Origin: Mangifera indica
Taxonomy: Eukaryota; Streptophyta; Magnoliopsida; Sapindales; Anacardiaceae
Length of the DNA stretch: 64,000 nt
Assembly (NCBI RefSeq): GCF_011075055.1
Contig: NC_058139.1
Coordinates: 11,801,584 to 11,865,583, forward strand
Reading direction: 5' to 3'
The notes beneath the pieces are model-generated. The model did no database searches. It worked only from the letters and a program-made list of their open reading frames with translations, and was not told where the DNA came from. Below are positions 49,666 to 60,555 of this stretch, in pieces. The position numbers and the translations under genes are program-made. Every line of letters begins with the position of its first letter. Within the stretch, counting starts at the first letter, position 1.

Positions 49666-50742
49666 TTTCCTTAGTAGACAAGTAATAAATTATTGGCCAA
49701 AAGACTTATTCCCACCCAAGGTATAGTGTAATCCCAAATTAATATCCGTTAACTTTCAAAAACTCAAACCTATAAGTCAATTTCTATTAAAATTTTCAAT
49801 TAGGGTTAAAGGGAAAATTATTATTTTGATAATAATATTAAACAAATATATAATTAATTATATTTTCACTTCTAAGTTCATCAAAACTAACAATTTCACT
49901 TTGGTTATAGTTTTTTAACTTTAAAAAATCATATTTCCCCCCTGCAAGTCAAGAGAATGGCTAACATAGTTGGGTTTTAGAACCTGTATCTCGTGGGAAC
50001 AAAGTTCCTCAAGGCATTGTGAGATTTGGAACAACCATGGGATTTCTTCCCATGTTTATGAGCATCCTTTTGCCTACTGCATGCATCACTCTAGTTGTCA
50101 TAACTTTCTAACACAATTCCCTTCTTTAAGAGGAGATTTATGAAACAAAACTTTGACACAATTATGACAACCCTATATAAATTGTGTAATCTTAGTATAT
50201 AAACATAAAATCAATCATTAAGTAAACTTGTAAAACTAACAATTCCCAAAGAAATCTCAAGAATACGAAAAACGAAGAGATGAAAATGAAACTCTAATAT
50301 TTTCTCTCAACTGAATATAATGCTTAGAATTATATGAAAAATACATTAACAAAAGCTACCTATTTTACAGCTCTTTACACAGATGAAGTCCATATTCATA
50401 CGCATCCATTTATATGGACAATTAGGAATTTTCTTACGAAATTAAGTTTGCTAGTACCATTCAATTGTTTGTTCCATGAAAGAATAAACTAAAATCTTCT
50501 AAAAAAAGTTTCTTTCGCATATTCTTTGATGCCTCTAGGTCAAGTTTACTCAATCCTTTAAATCAAGAACATAATTTCATATGGTCTTAGGTTTAGGTCG
50601 AACTTGATAGTACTCATAGTGCTAAGTTAATAGTAGCAATTCAAGAATCACAAATACATCTAATCAAAAATGATTGATTCGATATAAAAAATATATATGT
50701 GATATAGTTATGGAAAATACTCGCACAATTACATATGATTTA
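49666..50742. other. Downstream region of second UGT gene
   Basis: The counterpart of 33736-34817, with the same solo GGCC-ended arm (from about 49695) and the same coding-like remnant on the minus strand (about 49978-50110). No intact gene. Confidence 0.6.
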
Positions 50743-52205
50743 TCAAGATTTACCGTACTTAATTGCATCCACAAATCTTCTAAAATTTTTACATGAAGAT
50801 CCACCTTCAGCTAGACTCCTTCCAGCTATCTCCTTCAGCTTCAGTGCATTTGCTTTGATAGCTTCATCGCTGAGCAGTTTTTCCACCTTTCTTTGTATTT
50901 CATGCCTTGTAACAATTTTATTTTCATCCAGGGTTAAATCTAAGCCAATCTTCCAAGCTTGACAAATATAATTTCTATTTTGATATTGATCTGCAAAGAA
51001 AGGCCAACATAGAAATGGTACTCCCATGCCTATGCCTTCCATTGTTGAATTCCATCCGCAATGACTTAAGAAACAAGCAACAGAAGAATGAGCCAACACC
51101 TTCTCTTGAGCTGCCCATTCTACAATCTTTCCGCGACCGGCTATTCTCTCTTTAAAACCATCTGGAAATCCGGTGAATGATTCATCCACTAGGTTCCATC
51201 GAACAACCCACAAAAACGGCAGGCCTGAGGATTCAAGACCGAGCGCCAATTCATCAAATTGTTGCTGATTTAAGGTGGTTGTGCTGCCCAAGGCAACATA
51301 TATGACCGAACCTGTTGTTTGTTCGTCTAGCCAATTTAAGCAAGATGAGTCCTCAAGGATTAAACTTCCAGCTGAATTTCCTGAATGATTACTTGCAAGT
51401 AATGGGCCAATGGTTAAGATTTTCGGAACGAAATCACAGTTCGACAAGTCAAGTTCATAAATGGAGTTGGAAAGAACCCAGTTGGGAATTCTGACAGCTT
51501 GGGCAACAACAGTCGAAAGTTCTAATAGCATCTTTTGTATCTCTGGTTTAGCAGAACAACTCCAGGGATATTCGTTATTTTTCCAAGGAAGTGTTTCCTC
51601 TGATAGAATGATCAACTTATCATTCATTGAATTTCCTGCATCAAATTCAATTAATTACAAGTAAGAAACACAAAACCAATATATACATCAAATAATCAAA
51701 TTCAAATAATCATAAACTTACCATTAGCATCAATAATTCCAGAATCAATAAGCTTTTTAACTTGAAATGAGATAGCCAAGGAGGGTGGACCAAAAGGAAC
51801 AAAAGCAGCTCCTGGAATTCCCATCTGGTGGGCAATTTCAAGAGCCCATCCGAGACAAATATCAGCAACAACACAAGTGATCGGCTCACAGTCATCAGAT
51901 TGGTTCCTCTTCTCAATCAACTCCTTCAAATGACCTGGCATAACTCTGAACACGCTCTCATTCATCTCAATTGGATTGTTTCGATCATCGCCTTCAAGTC
52001 CATCCGGAACCGAAACAAACCTTATCAGGCTCCCCTCATCAGCTTTCTCCCGCCCTGAAGCCAAGATTTTGGCTTCGATTAATTCCGTGTTAACAAACGT
52101 GATTTTGATTCCATGTTCAGAAATCTGCGCTGCCAATTTTAAAAGAGGTGCAACATGGCCTTGTGCTGGATATGGAATAAGCAGGAGATGAGGTCGACTC
52201 CCCAT
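50743..52205 (-). CDS. UGT83A1: UDP-glycosyltransferase 83A1-like, array copy 2
   Basis: Exon 1 is 52205-51722 and exon 2 is 51635-50743, with an 86-bp intron, giving 458 residues as in copy 1. The N-terminal His in PYPAQGH, the Asp in VVADICLGW and the complete PSPG box (WAAQEKVLAH to FADQ, with HCGWNSTMEG) are kept. Differences from copy 1 include GMGVPFLCWPFF against SMGVPFLCWPCF inside the PSPG box and IPGAAF against IPAAAF. No lesion is seen. A foldback MITE lies directly upstream at the TATA box. Confidence 0.94.
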
Positions 52206-52260
52206 TACAAAGAGCTTTTCTTTTACAATGAACTATATGATATATTCCCACATCGCAACT

Positions 52261-52424
52261 TATAAATAAAAGTCATGCTATGTATATCTATTTTGGATAC
52301 ACAAATATGTGTATACTTTTATGTGTCATCATATTATTCGATGTTCTTTTATCTTTAATTTAAAATCACTTAATCATATGATTATACATGTAAGTGTATA
52401 CATATAATTTTATTATAAATAAAA
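52261..52424. mobile_element. Foldback MITE at the TATA box of UGT copy 2
   Basis: The insert 52272-52413 (142 bp) lies between two copies of TATAAATAAAA (52261-52271 and 52414-52424). Copies 1 and 3 have a single TATAAATAAAA at this place with no insert. The arms GTGTATACTTTTATGTGTCA and, in reverse, GTGTATACTTACATGTATAA pair around the core CTTTTATCTTTAATTTAAAA, as in other family A copies. The proximal TATA copy stays beside the gene. Confidence 0.82.
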
Positions 52425-53089
52425 TTAGTTCTAATCCATTCACTAGACAACGCCTTCGTCGTCTAGATCATTTGGATATGAATTCAAACAAAGTTGGCAA
52501 TCGGAGATGGGTTAGAGAGACTATACTATGGGTGGAAATAAGTCTTTTAGCCTAAATTATTCCTAAAATCTACGTAAAACATGCTGTCACCACTTATAGT
52601 AATAATTCCCTAATCTGTGGTTCTTCGGCATAAACGTTCATAGAAATATTGGTGGGATAACTAACTCGGAAAGGCAAACACTAATATTATGCCACAATAT
52701 TAAAACAGTGGATTTGAATTCAATAAAATAACTCCACAACGATAATGATTGATTTCCTACTTTCCTATCCTCATTTTCTTACACCGTCACTCTACTAGTT
52801 AATTGAATTTATTATAAATTATAAATATTTTTTGCATTTTTTAGATTTTTGGGTTACTTTTTTATTATTAAATTAATAAATAATGTTAGTGATTTCAACG
52901 TGGTCTAACGTAAAACGATTATATTATGGCGAAACGAAATAAATGCCCAATGATGTTTTCACGAGGCCGGTGAACTCATTTTAATTTTATTTATCTAAAA
53001 TATAAAATAAATAATACACGAAATGATACGTTCTTCAATTCACGAGGCCAGAGACTTTAAAATCTGCTTTTTAAACCAACCTTATATTA
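52425..53089. other. Region upstream of UGT copy 2, no gene seen
   Basis: The sequence shares only the first few bases after the MITE with the upstream regions of UGT copies 1 and 3. A short relic GGGTGGAAATAAGTCTTTTAG (about 52528) belongs to the GGCC-ended family. Confidence 0.45.
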
Positions 53090-53397
53090 TTTATGGTGGG
53101 GCAAAGGACTTATGTCCTACCAAGGTTTAATAAGAAGATAAATTCTTATTTGTTAATTTTTAAAATCTTAAATATTTATTTATTTGTTAAAATTTATTAT
53201 TAAAGTTAGGAATAAAATTATTATTTAACAAAAAAATTTAAAATTTATTACATTTTCCACCTAGATTTAAAAGTGTGACAATTTCCCCTTTAATGCATTG
53301 TGATTTCACATCATTTATGGTTTTTTAAAGTTAACAGATAAGAAATTATCTTTTCACTAAACCTTGGGTGGGAAATAGTCCTTTGGCCTTCATGGTG
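53090..53397. mobile_element. Short Mutator-like element with 9-bp target duplication
   Basis: The element is 53099-53388 (290 bp). Left end GGGCAAAGGACTTATGTCCT; right end in reverse GGCCAAAGGACTATTTCCCA. Flanking 9-bp repeats TTTATGGTG and TTCATGGTG differ at one base. It is an internally deleted relative of the element at 48496. Confidence 0.8.
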
Positions 53398-54309
53398 TAA
53401 TAAAACTACGGTATTTACTATATGATTGGATAATTTTAAATAAGTAATAAAATAATACTCAATTACATAATGATATATTATTATTTATTGATGGAATTTA
53501 AAGATACAGGATCAAAAATTGTGTGTACCTCTTTGATCGATGAATCTATTGATGATGAACCCTTTCGAAGATGATACAAACACTTGCAATTATTTTCACA
53601 ACACACTTTGCTTTTATGTACTGTGATTCTGTGTTACATCTTCTGTAATGTTGCAATGTAGAGAACAAAGAGGAGACAACAAGGTTCCAGTTTTACGTAA
53701 TGTGGATTATGAAAAGCGTTATTTTCTAGTTTTTCGTAGTTTTGGCCTTATTTAAACTAAAGGCAACTGCCCTGTAATTGTTATTAATTGCCATGGGCAG
53801 TACAATAAAACGCTTGTAACTACCTTGGGTAGTTTTGTAATTCACCATCACATGGTCATGGGTCAGGTCAACTTATCATAGATGAACCAAGTCTAATATC
53901 TCTCACCCACATATAATAGGTGATCCGTATGAAAACTCATACAAAGAAAACACTTACAAAAGTACATTTCATACTACCAAATATGTTGTACGACTTTGTG
54001 AACAACTTACACTTGAGAGCTAATTTACTATACATCTTTTAGGAGTAATACAGTCGCTTTAACCCAAATAAAATAGTAAAACATTAGTCTCGTAATGTCT
54101 CAAACTTACTTGATAGCACTAGCTCCCTCTAATCCCTCAATTATCATTGTGTTATTTTTCTATGTATCAATGATCAAATTCATTCTCCTATATGAGCGAT
54201 AAGATCGATTGACCTAGGGATACACGTAACATATAAGTCTTAATTTTCTATTCGAAATTCTCAATTTAAACTTAACTGATTTTCTAGTAATATTCCATAA
54301 ACTGAATCG
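53398..54309. other. MITE relic and unassigned sequence
   Basis: A family A foldback relic covers about 53398-53495. The rest, up to 54309, holds no gene. Its position next to a Copia fragment suggests decayed retroelement sequence, but I see no LTR boundary. Confidence 0.4.
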
Positions 54310-54715
54310 TATGCCACCAAAAGTTGATTTGTGTTAGTCTAAATCACCACCCCAGTTGGCATTCGAATAGTCAACAATATGCAAATCTGATCCTTGATAG
54401 TACAAATAATAATCCATAGTGTCTCTCAGATATTTCAGTATCCGCTTGACTGTCTTATAGGGTTTGATTGGTATTGACTAACTAGCCCGACAATAAAGCA
54501 AATATTGGGGCATGTACACATCATAGTGTACATGAAACTTCTAACTACATTTGAATATGGTATTAAAGACATTTCATTTTTTTCATTTTGAGTCTTGGAA
54601 CACGTTTTTTGCCTTAACAAATCATCTTTTGACACAGAATTATCTACAGGTTTATAGTTTTTTATGTTAAATCTTTCTAGAATCTTTTGAATATAACGCT
54701 CTTGTGATAAAGCCT
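54310..54715 (-). pseudogene. Copia pol fragment (end of reverse transcriptase, start of RNase H)
   Basis: On the minus strand the order is LSQERYIQKILERFNIKN, then SLIPYSNVVRSFMYTMMC and LVSQYQSNP, then, after a shift, KRILKYLRDTMDYYLYYQGS and DYSNANWGGDLD. This matches the same stretch of the Copia-2 polyprotein in order but not closely in sequence, so it comes from another Copia lineage. No LTR was found with it. Confidence 0.85.
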
Positions 54716-55324
54716 TGATGAACGTGTATCCAAAGTGGACAATATTTTGACAGTGGATCGAAATGGTAGACTAAGAATGTTACAAATGGTATCAAAATTA
54801 CTTCGCGTGTTCTCTTGAGCAATGACAAAACAAATCTTAGTAATGATGTTGAGTCTCGTAAGATGGGTGTCTGTGACACCATTAGACAAATCTCAAATTA
54901 GCAAAATACGAGAGAGATTTTGGGTTTGTTTGTACATCCCACATTATTTGGATTGCTAAGATGACGACTAATTAAATAGTCTGTGAGTTTTTTAAGTTTT
55001 TAAAACGTATTTTAGGTTATAAAACTCAAAAGCAATATCATGATGCATTTTATGTTTAAAGTGAACAATATTTTGATAATGGATTGGAGTATTAGACCAT
55101 AGTAAAATGGGAAAAATAAAAGATGAAGAAAAAATATAATTATAATTAAGATTTAGAATTATGCTAGGGTATTTTGTACATTCAATAAACAAATAAAGAC
55201 AGAAGGGTAGATTTGTAACTTCACTAAAAATGACAAACTTATCATTCACAATCAAACAATTTTCAGAATGACAAGTTGACAAATAGATTTTTTAAACTTC
55301 AAAATGAGAAATCATCATTTTCAT
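54716..55324. other. Unassigned sequence with a repeated motif
   Basis: A GGACAATATTTTGACAGTGG motif at about 54737 recurs as GAACAATATTTTGATAATGG at about 55061, and similar text continues after each. It may derive from retroelement ends. No gene. Confidence 0.4.
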
Positions 55325-55334
55325 CAACATTTGG

Positions 55335-55620
55335 ATGGGAAATAGCCATTCGAACTTGCCAATTTCATATTACTTGTTTCATATATTTGTGCTCATCCTC
55401 TTGAATTAATAACAAACTCTTTAGCGTCAAACTAAAAAGCCTAAGTGGATTAACCTAGCTAGAGGGTATTTTTTTTTTTTATTCATTGCTCTTTTTATAA
55501 GATTGAAGTACATTTGTTTTACTAAAATAAAACCACAAATTATTATTTATTGACTTTTCCATATTGTGTGTTGATTTACATTTATTGACTTTGGGCAGGT
55601 CTTTCATTCATTGCACCATC
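55335..55620. repeat. UGT 3'-flank module, copy d (no gene attached)
   Basis: It has the landmarks of the module, from TTGCCAATTTCATATTACTT to GGGCAGGTCTTTCATTCATT. It pairs with copy b, since both continue into the same long-TIR element. Confidence 0.72.
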
Positions 55621-55644
55621 TTCTCTACCTACATTAATATTTGC

Positions 55645-56486
55645 GAGTAAATGACATTTTCCCTACCAAGGTTTGGTCTAAGCACTTTTGCATCCCTAGT
55701 TATATTAAATAATATTTTTCACTCAAAATAAACTTTGTTTAAAAAACTAATGACGTAAAGATAAGATAGCAATTTTATCATTTATTAATTTTTAAAAAAT
55801 AAAAGAACTTTTTATCAAACTTGAACAATTTAAACATAATAATTTAATTCTTAAAAAAGTTTAAAAACTCACAAATCAATTATGTAAAACTTTTTCAAAC
55901 CCCCATATATTTTCGAACTACTACATAACTTTAATAATTGTAATATGACATTTATACTCATAATTTATTGTATTCTCTTCAATTTTTTGAGGGTGTAATT
56001 GTTATTTTTTAAATATTAGGGGAAAACTAATATTTCAAAAATTTTCAAAAGACCCCTATATTTTTTTGAATTTTTATTACACCAAAAATTTTAAAAGACC
56101 CTTAATATTTTCAAAAAATTATGTTCACCTCCTAATATATGATTATATGAAAAAAGACATCCTTGACTGTAGGAAAATAGGAAAAATTATGTTTATCCCC
56201 TAATATATAATTATACGAAATAAATGATTTCTTATATAATTTGAATATTTAAAGGGTTATTTTTAATTTTGTTAATTTATGGTTATACAATAATTTTGAA
56301 ACATGAAATAGTAGGGATAAAATGGTAATTTCAATTCCTAATATTGTTATTCTATTAACAGAGTTTATTTTTGGATGGAAAAATGTTATTTCCACTTGAT
56401 TTTGGGTATGAAAGTGTTATTTCTATCAACTGGAGATGGAAAAGGTACTAAGGTCAAACTTTGGGTGGGAAACTGTGATTCACTCT
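55645..56486. mobile_element. Long-TIR element, copy paired with 36903-37677
   Basis: Left end GAGTAAATGACATTTTCCCT; right end in reverse GAGTGAATCACAGTTTCCCA. The arms share TTTGGTCTAAGCACTTTTGC-type and AAATAAACT landmarks. The following sequence, TGAATTGTTGCTCTCCGAGT, also matches 37690 onward, so the duplication extends past the element. Confidence 0.7.
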
Positions 56487-57634
56487 TTGTTGCTTGAATT
56501 GTTGCTCTCCGAGTTAACAACATTGGATTGTGACTATTTTAACTGAAAATTTGCTCCATCGATGAATCCATATTCATGGAAGTCTTTGATACTTTAAATA
56601 TTACTTTATTTTTAATTTAAAATCATTTAATTATATAATAATACATTATTTATAAATCTAATTGTGTATTTAAAAATATGTGCTTATAATTTTATTGGGT
56701 AAAAAAAGTTAAAAAAAATAAAAAGACAGTCAAAGACAAATAATAATAATTCACTATATTTATAACTAAATTGAAAATTAGTATATAATTTAATAAAAAA
56801 GAAAAGGACAAATTAGCAATTGATGTTTGTTTCAACTATTTGAACAATTTATGAATTTCATTAAAAAAGACAAACTAATAATTTACATTAAAATCACTCA
56901 GTTTTTATTAATAAGAAAATTATGAGCACACATTTTTTTAATATATAATTTGATAGATAGATGATGTATTATTATTTGTATATCTGATTGTATACTATTT
57001 CATTAACATAAGTTGATAATAGGCCTAGTTAATAAATACAAAAATAGGAAAAAAAACTGTAACAGAATTATATAGGTATAATACAATAAATGATGAAAAT
57101 ACATTTATAAAAAAAACTCTCATAAAATTCAAATAAGAAATATGTATATACGAGTTTAATATAGTGTATAATCAATAATACATTTTTAAAAATACGACAA
57201 TATCAATCTAATTTTAACATTTTTCATAAATTTTTTGATTAATAATTTAAATGTAAAGTATCAAATTAACTATTAAATATATTATATAATCAAAATTCAA
57301 TCATCACAAAAAACTATTGAGAGAGGTTAGGGATTTAGATGACAAAAATTAGTTTTTTTGTTTTATATAAATATGATAATTAATTGAGCACATTAAAAAA
57401 TTCATATAAAACATAAAATATAAAATAGGGCAAAAATATGTCTTTAATATGGGAAACGTATAAAATATGTGTTTAATATATTTTGGGTTAAAAAATTGAA
57501 ACAACTTGTTTAAAATATGAGTTAAACAGAAAGACAAATTAAACTTGAATAATTCATATTTTAACTAACTAGGATGATAGGTGAACAAATTGATTTTTTA
57601 TCTCTAATACGTAGAAAATTATCATTTCATAAAA
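56487..57634. other. AT-rich spacer with MITE relics
   Basis: Family A foldback relics lie at about 56595-56700 and 56920-57005. The remainder to 57634 is AT-rich with no gene. Confidence 0.45.
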
Positions 57635-57639
57635 ATTCA

Positions 57640-58080
57640 AGTGGGAATTAGTCATGTGACCTTATCAATTTCGTATTACATGACCTTTTCAAATATTTTT
57701 GTCTATTCTTCTTGAATTAATAATAAACTTTTAGCTTTGATCAATCGAAAAACCTTCATAGTGGATTAAATTAGAGGGTATTTTTTAATAATTATTCTTC
57801 CTTTCGTAAGATTGAAAAACTTCATTTTCTTAGAAAATTTAAACCACAAATTATTATTTATTGCTTTTCCATATCGTGGGTTGATTTGAAATTTAAAATT
57901 ACTCTTAATAAATAGTTTAAGTGACGTTGGAGGGGTTTTATACATAATAATACGTGAGTTTAAATTTTAAAAGGATATTTTAACTTGAATGAGATTTCTT
58001 GTTACGAATATCTTGTTACAAAGAAAAAAGAAATTTGAACTAATTATTCAAACTTTTGGGTAGATCCTTGATTTGTTATA
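57640..58080. repeat. UGT 3'-flank module, copy e, interrupted
   Basis: Landmarks run from TTATCAATTTCGTATTACAT to GTGGGTTGATTTGAAATTT at about 57896. They resume at about 58035 with GAACTAATTATTCAAACTTT. The 135 bp between are absent from copies a, c and d, so an insertion is likely. It lies downstream of the third UGT gene. Confidence 0.68.
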
Positions 58081-58208
58081 TATTTCATAGGTACAAAACA
58101 CAATTATAGATTTGATTTCCAATCAATAATTTTCTAACCTATCTCGTCACAATAATAAGAAATTGTGGGACAGTAGGCAAGCATAAAATATTGAGATTAT
58201 TCTCAGAA

Positions 58209-59687
58209 TCAATCTTGATCTTGAACATGATCATACTTAATTGCATTCACAAATCTTTTAAAATTTTTACATGAAGATCCACCTTCAACTAGACTCCTTC
58301 TAGCTATCTCCTTTAGCTTCAGCGCATTTGCTTTGATACCTTCATCGTTCAGCAGTTTTTCCACCTTTCTTTTTATTTCATGCTTTGTAACAATCCCATT
58401 GTCATCCAGGATTAAATCTATGCCAATCTTCCAAGCTTCGCATATATAATTTCTATTCAGATGTTGATCTGCAAAGTAAGGCCAACACAGAAATGGTACT
58501 CCCATGCTTAAACCTTCCATAGTTGAATTCCATCCGCAATGACTTAAGAAACAAGCTACAGAAGGATGAGCCAACACCTTCTCTTGAGCTGCCCATTCCA
58601 CAATCTTTCCGTGACCGGCTATTCTCTCTTTAAAACCATCCGGAAATCCAGTGAATGATTCCTTCACTAGGTTCCATCGAACAACCCACAAAAATGGCAG
58701 GCCTGAGGATTCAAGACCGAGCGCCAATTCATCAAATTGTTGCTGATTTAAGCGGGTAGTGCTGCCCAAGGCAACATAAATAACTGAACCTGTTGCTTGT
58801 TCGTCTAGCCAATTTAAGCAAGATGGGTCCTCAAGTATTAAACTTCCAGCTGAATTTCCTGAATGATTACTTGCTAGTATTGGGCCAATGGGTAAGATCT
58901 TCGGAACCAAATCACAGTTCAATGAGTCAAGTTCATAAATGGAGTTGCAAAGAACCCAGTTGGAAATTCTGACAGTTTGGGCAACACCAATCAAAATTTT
59001 GAATAGCATCTTTTGTGTCTCTGGTTTCGCAGGACAACTCCAGGGATATTCGTTCTTTTTCCAGGGAATTGTTTCCTCTGATACAGAGATCAACTCATCA
59101 TTCATTGAATTTCCTGCATCAAATTCAATTAATTACAACTACGAAACACAAAACCAATATATACTTACCATTAATATTAATAATTCCAGAATCATATACT
59201 TACCATTTGTATCAATAATTCCAGAATCAATAAGCCTTTTAACTTGAAATAAGAAAGCCAAGTTGGGTGGTCCAAAAGGAACAAAAGCAGCTCCTGGAAT
59301 TCCCATCTCGTGAGCAATTTCAAGAGCCCATCCAACACAAATATCAGCGACGACACAAGAAATCGGCTCACAGTCATCAGATTGGTTCATCTTCTCAATC
59401 AACTCCTTCAAATGACCTGGCAAAACTCTAAACAAACTCTCAGTCATCTTAATTTTATCATTTCGATCATCGTCATCAAGTCCATCCGGTATTGAAACAA
59501 GCCTCACCAGGCCCCCCTCCTCAGCTTTCGCCTGCCCTGAAGCCAAGATTTTGGCCTCGATATATTCCGTATTAACAAACGTGATTTTGATTCCATGTTC
59601 AGCAATCTTTGTTGCCAGTTTCAAAAGAGGTGCAACGTGGCCTTGTGCAGGATATGGAATAAGCAGAAGATGAGGTTTACTCCCCAT
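58209..59687 (-). CDS. UGT83A1: UDP-glycosyltransferase 83A1-like, array copy 3
   Basis: Exon 1 is 59687-59204 and exon 2 is 59113-58209, with a 90-bp intron, giving 462 residues. The start is the ATG that aligns with the other copies (MGSKPHLLLIPYPAQGH); the open frame upstream of it begins with GTG and is ignored. The PSPG box is complete (WAAQEKVLAHPSVAC to FADQ), and the His and Asp of the catalytic pair are kept (PYPAQGH, VVADICVGW). The C terminus is four residues longer (IKYDHVQDQD). It is more diverged than copies 1 and 2 are from each other. A 35-bp tandem duplication over the exon 1 splice donor gives two donor sites; only the first yields the full protein. Confidence 0.93.
59163..59232 (-). 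repeat. 35-bp tandem duplication across UGT copy 3 splice donor
   Basis: The text CTTACCATTAATATTAATAA at 59164 recurs as CTTACCATTTGTATCAATAA at 59199, each followed by TTCCAGAATCA. The donor GT at 59203-59202 is duplicated at 59168-59167. Copies 1 and 2 have one donor. Confidence 0.88.
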
Positions 59688-60555
59688 TACAAAGAGCTTT
59701 TCTTTCACAATGAACTATATGATATATTCCCACATCGCAACTTATAAATAAAAGTAGTTTGATCTGTTCATCGGAACAGGAATCTTTGTGATGATGGAAT
59801 ATATTGACATTTACGGATACCCAAAATCTAGTAGAGTAGACCGCCGTTCGCATTCAACCATGGCAATTTAACATTACTTTTCAATGAGTGTTTTATTTCT
59901 GACGATGCCTTTTTTAATTTATCAACGGGCAAATTTTTATGTCCCACCCAAATTTTGATGAGATGACGTTCATTTTTCCATTATTCACTACTCTCATTAA
60001 TAAAAGCCATTACTTGAAAAAGTAAAAATATCATTTTGCAAAAACCTAATAGAAAAATATTTAAAAATATTTAAAATTTAAAAATATTATACTTGTGAAC
60101 TGAAAAAATGGTTTTATCATTCGGGGTGATTGGTTTGGGGCTTTATTTGCCATAGACCTCCTCATGTTAATCTTGGGAGAATCCCTTCTTTGCTCCATAG
60201 ATTCATTGTTGGATTTCTTGTAAGTCTCAACACTCAAAAGGGCTTTTCTGGCTTGAACTCTTCTCTTCGGTTTCACTTCAAGTCAAAGAAATCAAATCAT
60301 GTCCATTGCTTTGGTTTTACTTTTGGTTTTACATTCCGTTCAAACTCGTCTGTCACATTGCAAGCTCATCGCCAATAACATTGCCCTACAAAAATTTAAA
60401 TTCGTCAATGATATATTAAAATTAAACTTTTAATTTACTTGATTCAATAGTTGTAAAGTTAGTTACTAGATTTAGGGTTTGTCTTTTTTGGTATAGTTGG
60501 TTTGGTTTTAATGTGGCAGCCGAATTCAAGTGGGATTCCTCATTATAAAAAAAAA
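59688..60555. other. Upstream region of UGT copy 3
   Basis: It keeps the TATA region (CTTATAAATA at 59741-59750) and the leader of the other copies, and shares TTTGTGATGAT and TATTGAC further upstream with copy 1. A left-arm relic of the GGCC-ended family (ATGTCCCACCCAAATTTTGA) lies at about 59940. An 82-codon frame near 60130-60378 is not recognised. Confidence 0.5.

Noticed and set aside
59688..59708. Seven-codon upstream extension of UGT copy 3
   Set aside because: It starts with GTG, not ATG, and the other two copies begin at the aligned MGS residue.
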